From Streptomyces marokkonensis (GTDB taxonomy: Bacteria > Actinomycetota > Actinomycetes > Streptomycetales > Streptomycetaceae): 64,000 nucleotides of DNA. Location of the stretch: assembly GCF_008312835.1 (NCBI RefSeq), contig NZ_VSKS01000005.1, positions 124,001 to 188,000 of the forward strand, given 5' to 3'. Below are positions 26,689 through 34,454 of this stretch, in pieces (within the stretch, counting starts at the first letter, position 1; the number at the start of each line of letters is the position of its first letter). Both the position numbers and the translations under genes were made by a program. The notes beneath the pieces are model-generated. The model did no database searches. It was not told the DNA's origin and saw nothing but the letters and a program-made list of their open reading frames with translations.

Positions 26689-27208
26689 CTGGTGCGACGG
26701 CCGGACCTTGCATCTGGCACGGCTGTGGCACGAACCTCAGCCGACGACAGTCCCGCCACAACGGCGAGTGCGCCGACCGGCCAGGCACGCGGGTGCCTCG
26801 CTGCGGCCCCACCGACCTTAGGAGGTTGCTGCGCTGACCTGCAGCGAATCGATGAGGCTGCCTACCTGGCCGCTGGCCTGGTCCCCGCTCCTCCCGCCAA
26901 CCGCGCGGACCGTCGACAGCTTCCGACCCGCTGAGACGGTGGGACGCGCGGAGGCCCTTCCACCTCTCTCGGGAGCGGTTGCCGAGGAGTCGACCCGCTC
27001 GCGGCCGACGGGAGCGGCGCTGAGGAGACGGGTGTGCATCTACGGGTCGTCTGATCAGACTTAGTCACTCACATCGGTGCCTTTCGGCACACAGGCGCTT
27101 GTATCGGGCAGTACAGCGGTGGAGGTCAGCCGACCGCTGACGCCGGGGCAGGGCCCAAGCGGCCGTCTGTCCCGCTCCCGTCCCCTGTTCTCGCAAGAAG
27201 GAGGATCG
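26689..27208. other. Non-coding island segment with integrase-end relics
   Basis: No credible gene. It contains the 17-nt motif GGCACG-GC-TGTGGCACG at 26716-26732 and, at 26748-26820, an imperfect copy of 38021-38095 (shared CAGCCGACGACAGTC and GCGCCGACC strings), probably debris of an element's integrase end. The last ~100 nt should hold the promoter of the secreted-protein gene. Confidence 0.5.
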
Positions 27209-27763
27209 ATGGGCCTGTCGCTTCGACGCCGCCTGTTCGCGTTCGGTGCGGTCGCTGCGGCGTTGGCGAGCCTGATGCTGCCAGCCGCCGCCAGTACTGC
27301 CCAGGCTGCCCCCGCGGCCGTACCCGGAGGCCCGGTGGTGATCACCAGCGTGGCATACACTAACTACCTCGTCCCCGACGACACCCGAGGCAACGCCGGC
27401 ACTTACCTGCAGGTGTACTACAGGGCCGACCATCCCTTCCCGCGGACCTTCCAGTTCACCCCGGTCACCACATCCCACGGGGAGACGGTGTACCAGTGGA
27501 CGATCACCACCACGGGCAATTGCGCGGAGATGCGCGGTGACGCCGGCACATCGGTCCACCTGGCCACCTGCCAGTCCGGCAAGAAGGCCCAGTGGTGGCT
27601 GCTGCGGCCCACCACCAACCGTGACGCATACGCTCTGGTGCCCTACCTCGACGAAGACCTCGCCGTCACCGCCACCTACGGCGACGACAACTGGGCTCCG
27701 CTGCGTGAGCTGCCCGGCGGAAACGCCACCAGCTCACAGCTGTGGTATCTCACCGCCTCCTGA
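27209..27763 (+). CDS. Secreted protein, possibly beta-trefoil
   Basis: 184 aa. A good Sec signal peptide (MGLSLRRRLFAFGAVAAALA...STAQAAPAA, cleavage near residue 34) and AAGGAGG in ideal position. The mature part has QWWLLRPTTNRDAYALVPYL and SSQLWYL, where QW/LWY-type strands recall ricin-B or lectin-like repeats. Two Cys (GNCAEMRG, LATCQSG) could form a disulfide. Function unknown; an exported carbohydrate-binding or toxin-like role is a guess. Confidence 0.6.
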   Translation: MGLSLRRRLFAFGAVAAALASLMLPAAASTAQAAPAAVPGGPVVITSVAYTNYLVPDDTRGNAGTYLQVYYRADHPFPRTFQFTPVTTSHGETVYQWTITTTGNCAEMRGDAGTSVHLATCQSGKKAQWWLLRPTTNRDAYALVPYLDEDLAVTATYGDDNWAPLRELPGGNATSSQLWYLTAS

Positions 27764-27875
27764 CCGCCACCGCGTCGTCCGCAAAGGCATTGCAGCGGCA
27801 CGGTCCGGTGACGGCGTGAGGTTGGCGTAGCGACTTCTGGGCGGTAGCCACTTTGGCGCGGCCCCGGACACGACG

Positions 27876-27916
27876 AAGGGTCAGCCTGGGAGGGAACCCC
27901 TCCTGAGCTGGCCCTT
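27876..27916. terminator. Hairpin beside att copy 1
   Basis: AAGGGTCAGC ... GCTGGCCCTT with inner GGGAGGG/CCCCTCC pairing, followed by TT. Near-identical hairpins precede the copies at 36.0 and 38.4 kb, always on the tRNA 3' side. Confidence 0.65.
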
Positions 27917-27922
27917 TTCTCT

Positions 27923-27965
27923 GTGCCCCGACAGAATCCGAACCTGCGACACCCGCTTCAAGAAG
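27923..27965 (-). repeat. Degraded tRNA-Arg 3'-half (att copy 1)
   Basis: Retains GAACCTGCGACACCCGCTT of the tRNA-Arg T-arm/variable region but differs at several positions and lacks one base. It is the oldest-looking direct repeat and marks the junction of two cargo segments. Confidence 0.75.
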
Positions 27966-28048
27966 TTCGGTCCGAACGTGGTCCGACTGCTGTCGTCAAC
28001 TGGCGCGACTGCCGCCGGGAGTCGCTGGCGTGTGCCCCGTCCGACGTC

Positions 28049-28074
28049 GTTGATGTCAGCTGTGGATGTCAGAT
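28049..28074. repeat. Tandem 13-nt repeats, copy 2
   Basis: GTTGATGTCAGCT followed directly by GTGGATGTCAGAT, about 85 nt after att copy 1, embedded in a longer match to 26096-26145 (GTCCGACGTCGTTGATGTCA). Confidence 0.6.
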
Positions 28075-28177
28075 GGCTTCTCATCCGCAGCTCCAGCCGG
28101 ATCGATCAGCGAAGGCCATACCCGGCCGGTACGGCCGAGAGCTGTTGGCGCAAGCCATCGGTCGTCATGTGTCACTC

Positions 28178-28196
28178 GGTAGCACCGGGTGCTACC
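28178..28196. promoter_or_regulatory. Operator of the Phd/VapC pair
   Basis: GGTAGCACC-G-GGTGCTACC, perfect 9-bp arms, ending 9 nt before the antitoxin ATG. Phd/YefM antitoxins repress their own operon at such palindromes, so this is very likely the autoregulatory site. Confidence 0.75.
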
Positions 28197-28205
28197 TTGG
28201 CCGGT

Positions 28206-28475
28206 ATGAGCGTTCAGCCCGAAATCACCCAGCGGGATCTACGCAGCCGGTCCCGAGAGATCATGGATGCCATACAGAGCGGTCAGTCGTTCACCGTCAC
28301 CCGCGACGGACATCCGATCGGCCAGCTCGTCCCGCTGCGTCGACGCCGTCGCTTCGTCTCCCGCCAGGAGTTCGCCGCGATGTCCAGGACCGCCCCCGGC
28401 ATCGACCTTGACAGGTTCCGCGCCGATCAGGACGCCACGGCCGACACCTACCGGGACGATCCCTATGACCGCTGA
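28206..28475 (+). CDS. Phd/YefM-family antitoxin
   Basis: 89 aa. MSVQPEITQRDLRSRSREIM and DGHPIGQLVPLRRRR are the Phd DNA-binding/dimer fold; the C-terminal ~35 residues (FAAMSRTAPGIDLDRFRADQ) form the toxin-neutralising tail. The toxin start lies inside its last codons (11-nt overlap), the usual coupling for type II pairs. Confidence 0.88.
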   Translation: MSVQPEITQRDLRSRSREIMDAIQSGQSFTVTRDGHPIGQLVPLRRRRRFVSRQEFAAMSRTAPGIDLDRFRADQDATADTYRDDPYDR

Positions 28476-28932
28476 CCGCTCGACGCATCAGCAGGGCCTG
28501 CTCGACACCAACATCATGATTCTGCGCCGCTGGGTGGCCCCTGAGGAGCTACCGGACGAAATGGCGATCACTGCCATCACCCTGGCCGAGTTGTCCGCCG
28601 GTCCGCACGAGGTCCGTCGCAACGACGAACAGAGCAGCTACGACGAACACGCCGAACGTGCCCGCAGGCTCGACGTCCTGCAACGCGCCGAGAACGAGTT
28701 CGACCCCATCCCCTTCGATGCCGAAGCGGCCCGCATCTACGGCCGTATCTGTGCCGCAGTGATCAGCTCCGGCCGCAAGCCACGACGCCGGGTGGCCGAC
28801 CTGATGATCGCTGCCATCGCCGTGGCTGAGAACCTTCCCCTCTTCACCACCAACCCCGACGACTTCAAAGGGCTGGACGACCTCCTCACCGTCGTGCCTG
28901 TCACCCGCCCGAGGGTGCCCCACGAAGGCTGA
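28465..28932 (+). CDS. VapC-type PIN-domain toxin
   Basis: 155 aa. PIN acidic residues are visible: Asp14 (GLLDTNIMI), Glu42 (LAELSAG), Asp112 (RVADLMIAAIA) and Asp132/133 (TTNPDDF). It is predicted to be an Mg2+-dependent ribonuclease that cuts tRNA or rRNA, held by the upstream antitoxin. Located between two att copies, so it may stabilise that cargo segment. Confidence 0.88.
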   Translation: MTADRSTHQQGLLDTNIMILRRWVAPEELPDEMAITAITLAELSAGPHEVRRNDEQSSYDEHAERARRLDVLQRAENEFDPIPFDAEAARIYGRICAAVISSGRKPRRRVADLMIAAIAVAENLPLFTTNPDDFKGLDDLLTVVPVTRPRVPHEG

Positions 28933-28987
28933 CGGCAGGGCACTGGTGCGGTGGGAGCACACCGGGGCACGGATGTGATCACGCAGC

Positions 28988-29026
28988 AGGGCCGGTCCGA
29001 GGGATCAAGCCCTTCGAACCGGCCCT
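28988..29026. terminator. Hairpin before att copy 2
   Basis: AGGGCCGGT (28988-28996) pairs with ACCGGCCCT (29018-29026), with further AGGG/CCCT pairing inside. It differs in sequence from the hairpins at the other att copies, indicating that this element end came from a different lineage. Confidence 0.65.
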
Positions 29027-29032
29027 ATGTGT

Positions 29033-29078
29033 TGTGCCCCCGGCAGGATTCGAACCTGCGACACCCGCTTTAGGAGAG
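29033..29078 (-). repeat. Perfect 46-nt copy of the tRNA-Arg 3' half (att copy 2)
   Basis: Identical base for base to 38408-38453, spanning the discriminator, acceptor 3' strand, T-arm, variable loop and anticodon loop of tRNA-Arg(CCU). The match ends exactly at 29078. Together the two copies bound a 9.4-kb segment and are the best attL/attR candidates in the window. It is not a functional tRNA because the 5' half is absent. Confidence 0.88.
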
Positions 29079-29225
29079 AGGCTGGGTGATCTGCGGGCTG
29101 AGCTGCGGACTTGCCGGCTTAGGAAGCGAACGACAACTCAACCGCAGGGCACCGGTGTTGACCGTGGCTGACCCCTGCATCTGGCACGGTTGTGGCACGC
29201 GCCTCCTTGGTAGAGGCATGTGCGG

Positions 29226-29717
29226 TCAGCGTCCTTCGGGTTCGTAGCGTTCCACCCGACGCGCCAACTTTGCGCGATACCTCTCGGGCGAGTGGAAAGC
29301 CTGAGAGCGGCGGACCATGTCCTCGGCCCTGAGGATTTCTGCGTAGGCCTGGAGCGCGGGTATCCGGATGAGGACAGCGCGCTGCGCTGCGGCTTCCTCG
29401 ACGGTCTCCAGCGGGGTGCTGGCGTTACGTTCATGGTTGCAGCCCCAATGGGTGAGGCGCACATTGTCGCGCGTGTTAGCGCCGCCGGCCGCGATAGTGC
29501 GGACATGATCGATGCTCGGCGACCGCGGGTCTGGATGCTGATAGGCCTGCTCCACTGGATCTTGGCATAGGCCACAGATCCAGCCGTCCCGATCACCGAT
29601 CTCTACCGCTGTGTAGCGTTCGACGCTCCCATTGCTCCGCATGCGCTCACGGCGGCGCCGATCCTGGACACGCTTGGCATCGCTACGGCGCGATTCAGGC
29701 AGGTCTCGGCTGGTCAC
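29226..29717 (-). CDS. HNH endonuclease
   Basis: 163 aa from a GTG at 29717 with AGGAAGG upstream. HNH core: C48-GL-C51, SIDHV (Asp70-His71), NTRDNVRLTH (Asn85) and WGCNHER (Cys93, His95). The CxxC and the Cys93 region suggest a structural zinc, as in McrA-like HNH nucleases. The Arg-rich N-terminus may bind DNA. It is encoded 6 nt downstream of a small zinc-finger-like gene in the same direction, so they form a two-gene unit. Probably a restriction or mobile-element nuclease. Confidence 0.82.
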   Translation of the reverse strand: MTSRDLPESRRSDAKRVQDRRRRERMRSNGSVERYTAVEIGDRDGWICGLCQDPVEQAYQHPDPRSPSIDHVRTIAAGGANTRDNVRLTHWGCNHERNASTPLETVEEAAAQRAVLIRIPALQAYAEILRAEDMVRRSQAFHSPERYRAKLARRVERYEPEGR

Positions 29718-29723
29718 ACCTTC

Positions 29724-30008
29724 CTACCTCGCGGGAGAACCGCAGCGCCCGCACGGCCGGTACCCCACCGCCTGCGCGTCGCCCAGCAGCATCCAGCTGG
29801 CGTCATTCAGCTGCCGCCCTTCGCCGATGATGAGCCCGCACTGCTCGTCGCCGTGGAACACGTCGCGGCTGGCTGGAGCGCTCGCACGCACCAGCACCGC
29901 GGGCTCGCCGAAGCGGTCGACACCTTCATCGGCATAGCACTCCTGCATCCACTGGGCCGCATCTTCCTGGCCGAACCCGTCTGGGTACGGCAGCTCCCTT
30001 CCGCGCAT
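29724..30008 (-). CDS. Small Ada-like zinc-finger protein
   Basis: 94 aa. The spacing FHGDEQCGLI ... LLGDAQAVGYRPCGRC (His52, Cys57, Cys86, Cys89) follows the treble-clef pattern of the Ada N-terminal zinc domain (C...F.t..eA...GyRPCkRC). There is no methyltransferase or AraC domain, so it is a stand-alone finger that may deliver the co-transcribed HNH nuclease to DNA. The family call rests on motif memory. The ribosome site is weak. Confidence 0.5.
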   Translation of the reverse strand: MRGRELPYPDGFGQEDAAQWMQECYADEGVDRFGEPAVLVRASAPASRDVFHGDEQCGLIIGEGRQLNDASWMLLGDAQAVGYRPCGRCGSPAR

Positions 30009-30514
30009 CTCTATCCCAACCCCCTTCTTGGCCTAAGCACTGACGTGCATGTTGGTCTAGCAGATGTACAACAGGCCGTCCTCCCAGCCGGCCCTTTCAC
30101 CGAAACTGAGCACAGCCGCCCAAGACGGACTCTCACAGACTGGCGCCTCAGTTGGGTCCGGACTCTCGTGGCTGGCATCGCCTAATCCGGGATCGATGCA
30201 AGCCAGCCTGTGCAACCGGTACCCATGTTGGACATCGGCTGGTCAGCCCCCCCTGGCCAGGGAAGGGCTCGGCCCGGAGAGAGCCGCTCTGCGTCTACTT
30301 CCCGGGGGGCGCCTACCACTTCGGCTACCCGTCGGCTTCACGGCCTCGCCCTGAGCAAAGCAACGAGACCTGAGCCGGAGGTGCTCATGTGCTCCGGGGG
30401 CACGCGCCCGCCCGACCGGGCATGTATCTGCATGCGTGGAACAGCGTCAGGGCTGCGGCCTACTACGCTAGGGCCCGATCGTGGGGGTCCGACAAAGTGG
30501 GGTAGCAGCGAGCC
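30009..30514. other. Non-coding leader upstream of the reverse transcriptase
   Basis: 506 nt with no credible gene on either strand, between the divergent zinc-finger gene and the RT. It must contain two promoters. Several defence RTs (retrons, DRT2, DRT9) template on a structured RNA encoded just upstream; short complementary segments occur (e.g. CATG-TATCTG-CATG near 30421-30434) but I cannot establish an extended fold by eye. Confidence 0.45.
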
Positions 30515-31990
30515 ATGGTGCGTCCTTTCTGGGCCAATCTCGATGATGCGTGGAATCGCCTTCTTCATGGCCGCGGGCGCTCAGAGGTACCGGACATCAT
30601 CAACTGGGCAGACGTAGAGGCGTCATGGGGTGACATCCGTTCCTCTGTAATCAACTCTTTGCGAAGTGGGCAGGTCGGCCCTGACTACGTTGAAATTCTC
30701 GACCTCCCCAAAAACGCAGTAGCGGTACGTCCGATTTCCAGGCTTTCAGTGCATGACCGACTTGTCTATGACACCCTGGTCTTCTCCATCGCCGAACTAG
30801 TGGAGAAGCAACTTCACGACAGCGTCTACAGTGCGAGGTGGGGAGACGATGGGAAATCGTTCTGGAAGCCGATCAATTCGTGGGTAGCCATGCAGAAGCG
30901 AGGTGTCAGGATGATCGGTAAGACGCCGTTTCAATTGGCCCGTACGGATGTGGTCTCCTTCTATGAGCATATCGATGTCGGCACGCTCGCGGTGGATATT
31001 CAATCAGCGGGCGCACACCCATGGGTGACGGATAGACTGATTTCCTGGCTTCGCATGTTTCAGTCGTCCAGCCATGCATGGGGGATACCGCAAGGGCCGG
31101 ATTCTTCAGCTATTCTGGCCAACCTGTACCTGCTGCCGGTGGATGAGTTCGTGCATCGCGCGAAGTTAAACTATCTGCGGTACTCCGACGACATGATGAT
31201 ATTTGACACAGAGCGTGAATCCCTAAGGAGTGCCCTTTTAGAGATAAATTCCATTCTGCGGTCGCGTCGCCTATCCATGTCAATGACAAAGACGAACATC
31301 TACGACACCATATCGGCTATCTCGCAACTGGAGAGCTTGGAAAAAGATGCCATAGCCTATGGTCTCAAAATTGGCGAGATAGGCGCAGGGGAGAGACTGT
31401 ACAAACTATTCCTGGAGGCAATTGAAGAGGAACAGAATGACCGAGACGTCAAGTTCTCCCTTTTCCGCATGGGAAACCATGGCGATGATCGGGCCCTTGC
31501 ATGGGTGCTGCGCAATCTCAAAGAAAGCCACCACTTGGCAAGCGAGCTCATCCGATACCTGGAGTGCTTCCCGAGCCGACTTCCAGCAATTACTAGATCC
31601 TACATTTCAGCTATGCAGCGTGCTGCTGGCCATAAATACGAAAGTCTCGAACAGCGAGTATTACAGGCGGCTACGCGACAAGGTATTCAATCTACGGAAA
31701 TCCGCGATATGGCATGGTGCGTACTGGGAGACAAGAATAAGTCGAGTCTACCGCGTGAATTTGCTGCCCGCTATCTGGGGAGAGTGAGCACCATCGCAGA
31801 TGGGCAGCTCCTGCGCCGTGAGTTTGAGAACGAGGCGGATCTAAATGTGAGAAGGGCTCTGCTCGTGGCTATGTATGAAGCAAGGTCTGTCTCCCGTACG
31901 CTTTTGGAAGCCCTAGCTGACTCAAATTCACAACTGACATGGGTTAGTCGATATTTGCTCGGAAACCCGTTGGTGCCACTACCTCGTTAG
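30515..31990 (+). CDS. Group-unknown (Abi/DRT-like) reverse transcriptase
   Basis: 491 aa. RT palm motifs: RTDVVSFYEHID (catalytic Asp145), GIPQGPDSSAILANLYLLPV (RT4, residues 190-209), LRYSDDMMIF (catalytic YSDD at 223-226) and SMSMTKTNIYD. Residues ~290-491 lack the thumb/maturase and endonuclease domains of group II intron RTs and instead look like HEAT/alpha-helical repeats (DDRALAWVLRNLKE, VRRALLVAMYEARS), as in AbiA/AbiK/UG-class defence RTs. Three TTA codons (31166, 31238, 31661) would make translation depend on bldA tRNA. Base composition is markedly lower in GC than the flanks. The downstream gene begins 9 nt after the stop. Confidence 0.85.
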   Translation: MVRPFWANLDDAWNRLLHGRGRSEVPDIINWADVEASWGDIRSSVINSLRSGQVGPDYVEILDLPKNAVAVRPISRLSVHDRLVYDTLVFSIAELVEKQLHDSVYSARWGDDGKSFWKPINSWVAMQKRGVRMIGKTPFQLARTDVVSFYEHIDVGTLAVDIQSAGAHPWVTDRLISWLRMFQSSSHAWGIPQGPDSSAILANLYLLPVDEFVHRAKLNYLRYSDDMMIFDTERESLRSALLEINSILRSRRLSMSMTKTNIYDTISAISQLESLEKDAIAYGLKIGEIGAGERLYKLFLEAIEEEQNDRDVKFSLFRMGNHGDDRALAWVLRNLKESHHLASELIRYLECFPSRLPAITRSYISAMQRAAGHKYESLEQRVLQAATRQGIQSTEIRDMAWCVLGDKNKSSLPREFAARYLGRVSTIADGQLLRREFENEADLNVRRALLVAMYEARSVSRTLLEALADSNSQLTWVSRYLLGNPLVPLPR

Positions 31991-31998
31991 GAGTTACG

Positions 31999-32790
31999 GT
32001 GTTGCGGCTCGTCATCTACTTCTTGCTGGCTCTCGCGTCTGGAGTGGCAAGCTTCTTCATTACCAATTCCACTGTCGTCAACATGACGGCCGGCCTCAGT
32101 ATGGGCCTCGCAGTCCCTGTGTTTGAGCAAATCGCTCAGAATCGTGAAAATTTGCGGATCCTTTGGTACTCATTCCGGTACCGCAACCAGGCGGTCAGAG
32201 TTTCGACCTCCTATCTGTTCAAGATTTATATTGACGGAAAGTACCTCTTGATTCGCGGTTCTCGATGGCGTAACCAGTTTCAGCCCGTTGGTGGGGTTCA
32301 TAAGGTTTCGCCTCAGGGGAGCGGGGTGTTGTCTTCGATGGACGTTACTGACGACCACCTGATTCCCGTCGACGAAGCTAGCTACCGCGATTTGCGCGTA
32401 CGAGTTCCAGGGAAGCATCTCTTTCAGTTTTTTCAGTGGTTCGAATCCCGGGTAGGACGCGAAGACTCCCCCTGGCGGGAGTTTCAAGAGGAGCTCCTAG
32501 CCTCACAAATCCTGCCGCAAGACAAATTTCCTCACATCATGCACAATTACCTCAGGCGCGACGTGGATCGTATTCGCTGGAGTGATTGGGCGCAGGCATT
32601 CGAGATTCTAGTAGCTGATATCTATGAACTCGTCCCCACTCCGGAACAAACACAGGCTCTCAAGGACCTTGCGGCAGCTCAGAACCCTGAGGTCGTATGG
32701 GTGACAGCAGAGCAGATCCAGCGTCGCGGAATAGTTCCTGGGCAGCCTCCTTCGATTGAAATTTCGGCCCACAGCAAGCGGATCCTGTGA
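31999..32790 (+). CDS. Two-TM SMODS-associated NUDIX (Sa-NUDIX) effector
   Basis: 263 aa, GTG start behind AGGAG, 9 nt after the RT stop. Two N-terminal TM helices (LRLVIYFLLALASGVASFF; VNMTAGLSMGLAVPVFEQIA) are followed by RNQAVRVSTSYLFKIYIDGK, QFQPVGGVHKV and REDSPWREFQEELL, where REFQEEL (160-166) is the NUDIX box core. This 2TM-NUDIX layout is known as a companion of SMODS/CD-NTase signalling systems and is thought to respond to nucleotide messengers at the membrane. Here it is coupled to an RT and faces a CD-NTase gene. Confidence 0.75.
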   Translation: MLRLVIYFLLALASGVASFFITNSTVVNMTAGLSMGLAVPVFEQIAQNRENLRILWYSFRYRNQAVRVSTSYLFKIYIDGKYLLIRGSRWRNQFQPVGGVHKVSPQGSGVLSSMDVTDDHLIPVDEASYRDLRVRVPGKHLFQFFQWFESRVGREDSPWREFQEELLASQILPQDKFPHIMHNYLRRDVDRIRWSDWAQAFEILVADIYELVPTPEQTQALKDLAAAQNPEVVWVTAEQIQRRGIVPGQPPSIEISAHSKRIL

Positions 32791-32817
32791 GCCGCCAGGA
32801 ATCGGGTGGACTTCCTT

Positions 32818-34170
32818 TTACTTGATGACGACCACCTGATGGTCTTTTGCCACACACACCCCATTCTGAACGACATAGCATTCGACAAAGTGTTTGCCGC
32901 GATACTTCGTTGGTTCGCTGCGTAACCGAGATCCGTTATCCCGCTCGATCTGGCCTCGGATGCAGTTTGCGTCTATGGCCTCCGGTCCGGTGTTCTTCAC
33001 CTTCCAATAGATCTGGTAAGAACCAGGGACGGTGCATTCTGAGATGCGGAACTCAATGGTTCGGCCAGGCCCAACCGTATTTCCATGTCTGCGTAGATTG
33101 AAATTACGGAATCCTGGTCTTGCCATCACATGGGCGGTGATTCTGACCTTGAATCTTGCGTCCAACAGCTCAGGGATTCCATAGTCGCGCTCGAGAAATT
33201 GCTCGGTGTCGGCGAAGTTGTGTGCAGCGACTATTGCCACCGAAGATTTCATGAGCGAGGAAACCGAAGACTCGGCGAAAGACTCACCGAAGATTTTACG
33301 CCACAATCGGATGCTTTCGTCTCGGTCTTCTTCATCGTACGCCGCACGGGCCCACCCGTAATATAGCTGCACTCTGTTGCGAAAGTTCTGGTACTGGTCT
33401 TCACTCCAGCGATGGTTGAAGTTCTGTCCTGGACAGCTCGGATCGTCAATGCTCGGCATAGTCGGATTGACGTGGAGGTAGTCATTTAGATCCGAGAGAA
33501 TATTTGTGAAAGCAGTTGGCAAGTCACAGTAGCGCTTTGCGTTGCCGAGTAGGAGAATGCTGTTAACCCTGCCACCGAGCAGGATGTTCAGGATAATCGA
33601 CTTGGCCGAAAAGGTGTTCTTGTAATCCCGCAAGTACTTGAAGAGTCGAATCACTTTCACAAGTCTGCCGCTTGCGATTCTGTTCCTTTCATCGAGCCAT
33701 TCGTTGAATCCCTCCGGATTGGTTAGCTCGAATACGTCGTCGTCACGATTTGTTACGTAGTGACTGCCGTGTCGCTCAAGATAAGGAACGACATCAATGT
33801 GGAATTCATTTGCATAGTCGACCTTGACGCAATGTGCATGGCGGCTCACCATGTGGCGGTACCTTCCGCTCGCGCGAAAAGCTTTGTATAGCTCCTCCAC
33901 GTAGTCTCTTGCGGACCAGTCCCTATTCTCTTCCAATTCCAGTAGTACATCGGCATCGAACTCGTCGAACTTGCCCACGGGATTGATCATGGTTCTGTGG
34001 GCGTAGGAACCTTGCGGGATCATGCCAAGGTAGCGATTAGATATGGCATTGTCACCATTCTTGAAGAAGCTGGAAATGCTGTTCACCCTGGAATCCAGAG
34101 ATTGTAGGCGAGCCTCGGATAGGTTCACGCACTCTGAAAGAAATGAATTGAAATGCTTGACTAGCTTCAC
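32818..34170 (-). CDS. CD-NTase (SMODS nucleotidyltransferase) with AGS-C sensor domain
   Basis: 450 aa from the GTG at 34170 (AGGAAA upstream); the frame continues further but into unrelated sequence. Catalytic core: G54-S55 in IPQGSYAHRT, Asp72/Asp74 in DEFDADVLLEL and Asp126 in EFHIDVVPYL. All three metal-binding acids are present, so it should make a cyclic di- or trinucleotide. The C-terminal ~130 residues are the adenylyl/guanylyl and SMODS sensor domain (YQIYWKVKNTGPEAI, KYRGKHFVECYVVQNGVCVA). Stops 27 nt from the NUDIX gene, tail to tail. Low GC like its neighbours. Confidence 0.87.
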   Translation of the reverse strand: MKLVKHFNSFLSECVNLSEARLQSLDSRVNSISSFFKNGDNAISNRYLGMIPQGSYAHRTMINPVGKFDEFDADVLLELEENRDWSARDYVEELYKAFRASGRYRHMVSRHAHCVKVDYANEFHIDVVPYLERHGSHYVTNRDDDVFELTNPEGFNEWLDERNRIASGRLVKVIRLFKYLRDYKNTFSAKSIILNILLGGRVNSILLLGNAKRYCDLPTAFTNILSDLNDYLHVNPTMPSIDDPSCPGQNFNHRWSEDQYQNFRNRVQLYYGWARAAYDEEDRDESIRLWRKIFGESFAESSVSSLMKSSVAIVAAHNFADTEQFLERDYGIPELLDARFKVRITAHVMARPGFRNFNLRRHGNTVGPGRTIEFRISECTVPGSYQIYWKVKNTGPEAIDANCIRGQIERDNGSRLRSEPTKYRGKHFVECYVVQNGVCVAKDHQVVVIK

Positions 34171-34379
34171 GTTAGGTTTCCTGCTTTTCAAAATCTGAGC
34201 CCGAACGTATCGGATGTCTCTATAGCGATAATCTTGTGACGGGGCATCAGTGAAGCATCTGTACGCTGGGTGAGCAACAGGCTGTCCTGTGTCGAAAGTT
34301 GGTTCGCTGCTTCCAGGGCTTCTGTGGGTTGACCTAGCGCTTTCATGAGGCGGGCTGCCCGAGGCTTGATCAAATAAGC

Positions 34380-34452
34380 GGAGAGTGCTCCTGACTTGCA
34401 ACGATGGGACTCGTCTAGGGTCCATGTCGCCGCAAGGAAAGAAGCACTCTCC
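34380..34452. promoter_or_regulatory. Inverted repeat ahead of the transposase relic
   Basis: GGAGAGTGCT (34380-34389) and AGCACTCTCC (34443-34452) are perfect 10-bp arms ending 2 nt before the transposase start. It may be part of the IS left end or a translation-blocking hairpin. Confidence 0.45.
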
Positions 34453-34454
34453 AG

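Noticed and set aside
29033-29105. Second tRNA-Arg gene
   Set aside because: Only the 3' half is present; after 29078 the sequence departs from the tRNA and no D-arm or acceptor 5' strand exists.
30515-31990. Group II intron maturase
   Set aside because: No maturase X or endonuclease domain and no intron RNA ends around it; the C-terminus is helical repeat.
30009-31990. Classical retron
   Set aside because: No msr-msd inverted repeats (a1/a2) recognised and the effector gene (2TM-NUDIX) is not a known retron type; kept as unknown-group RT.
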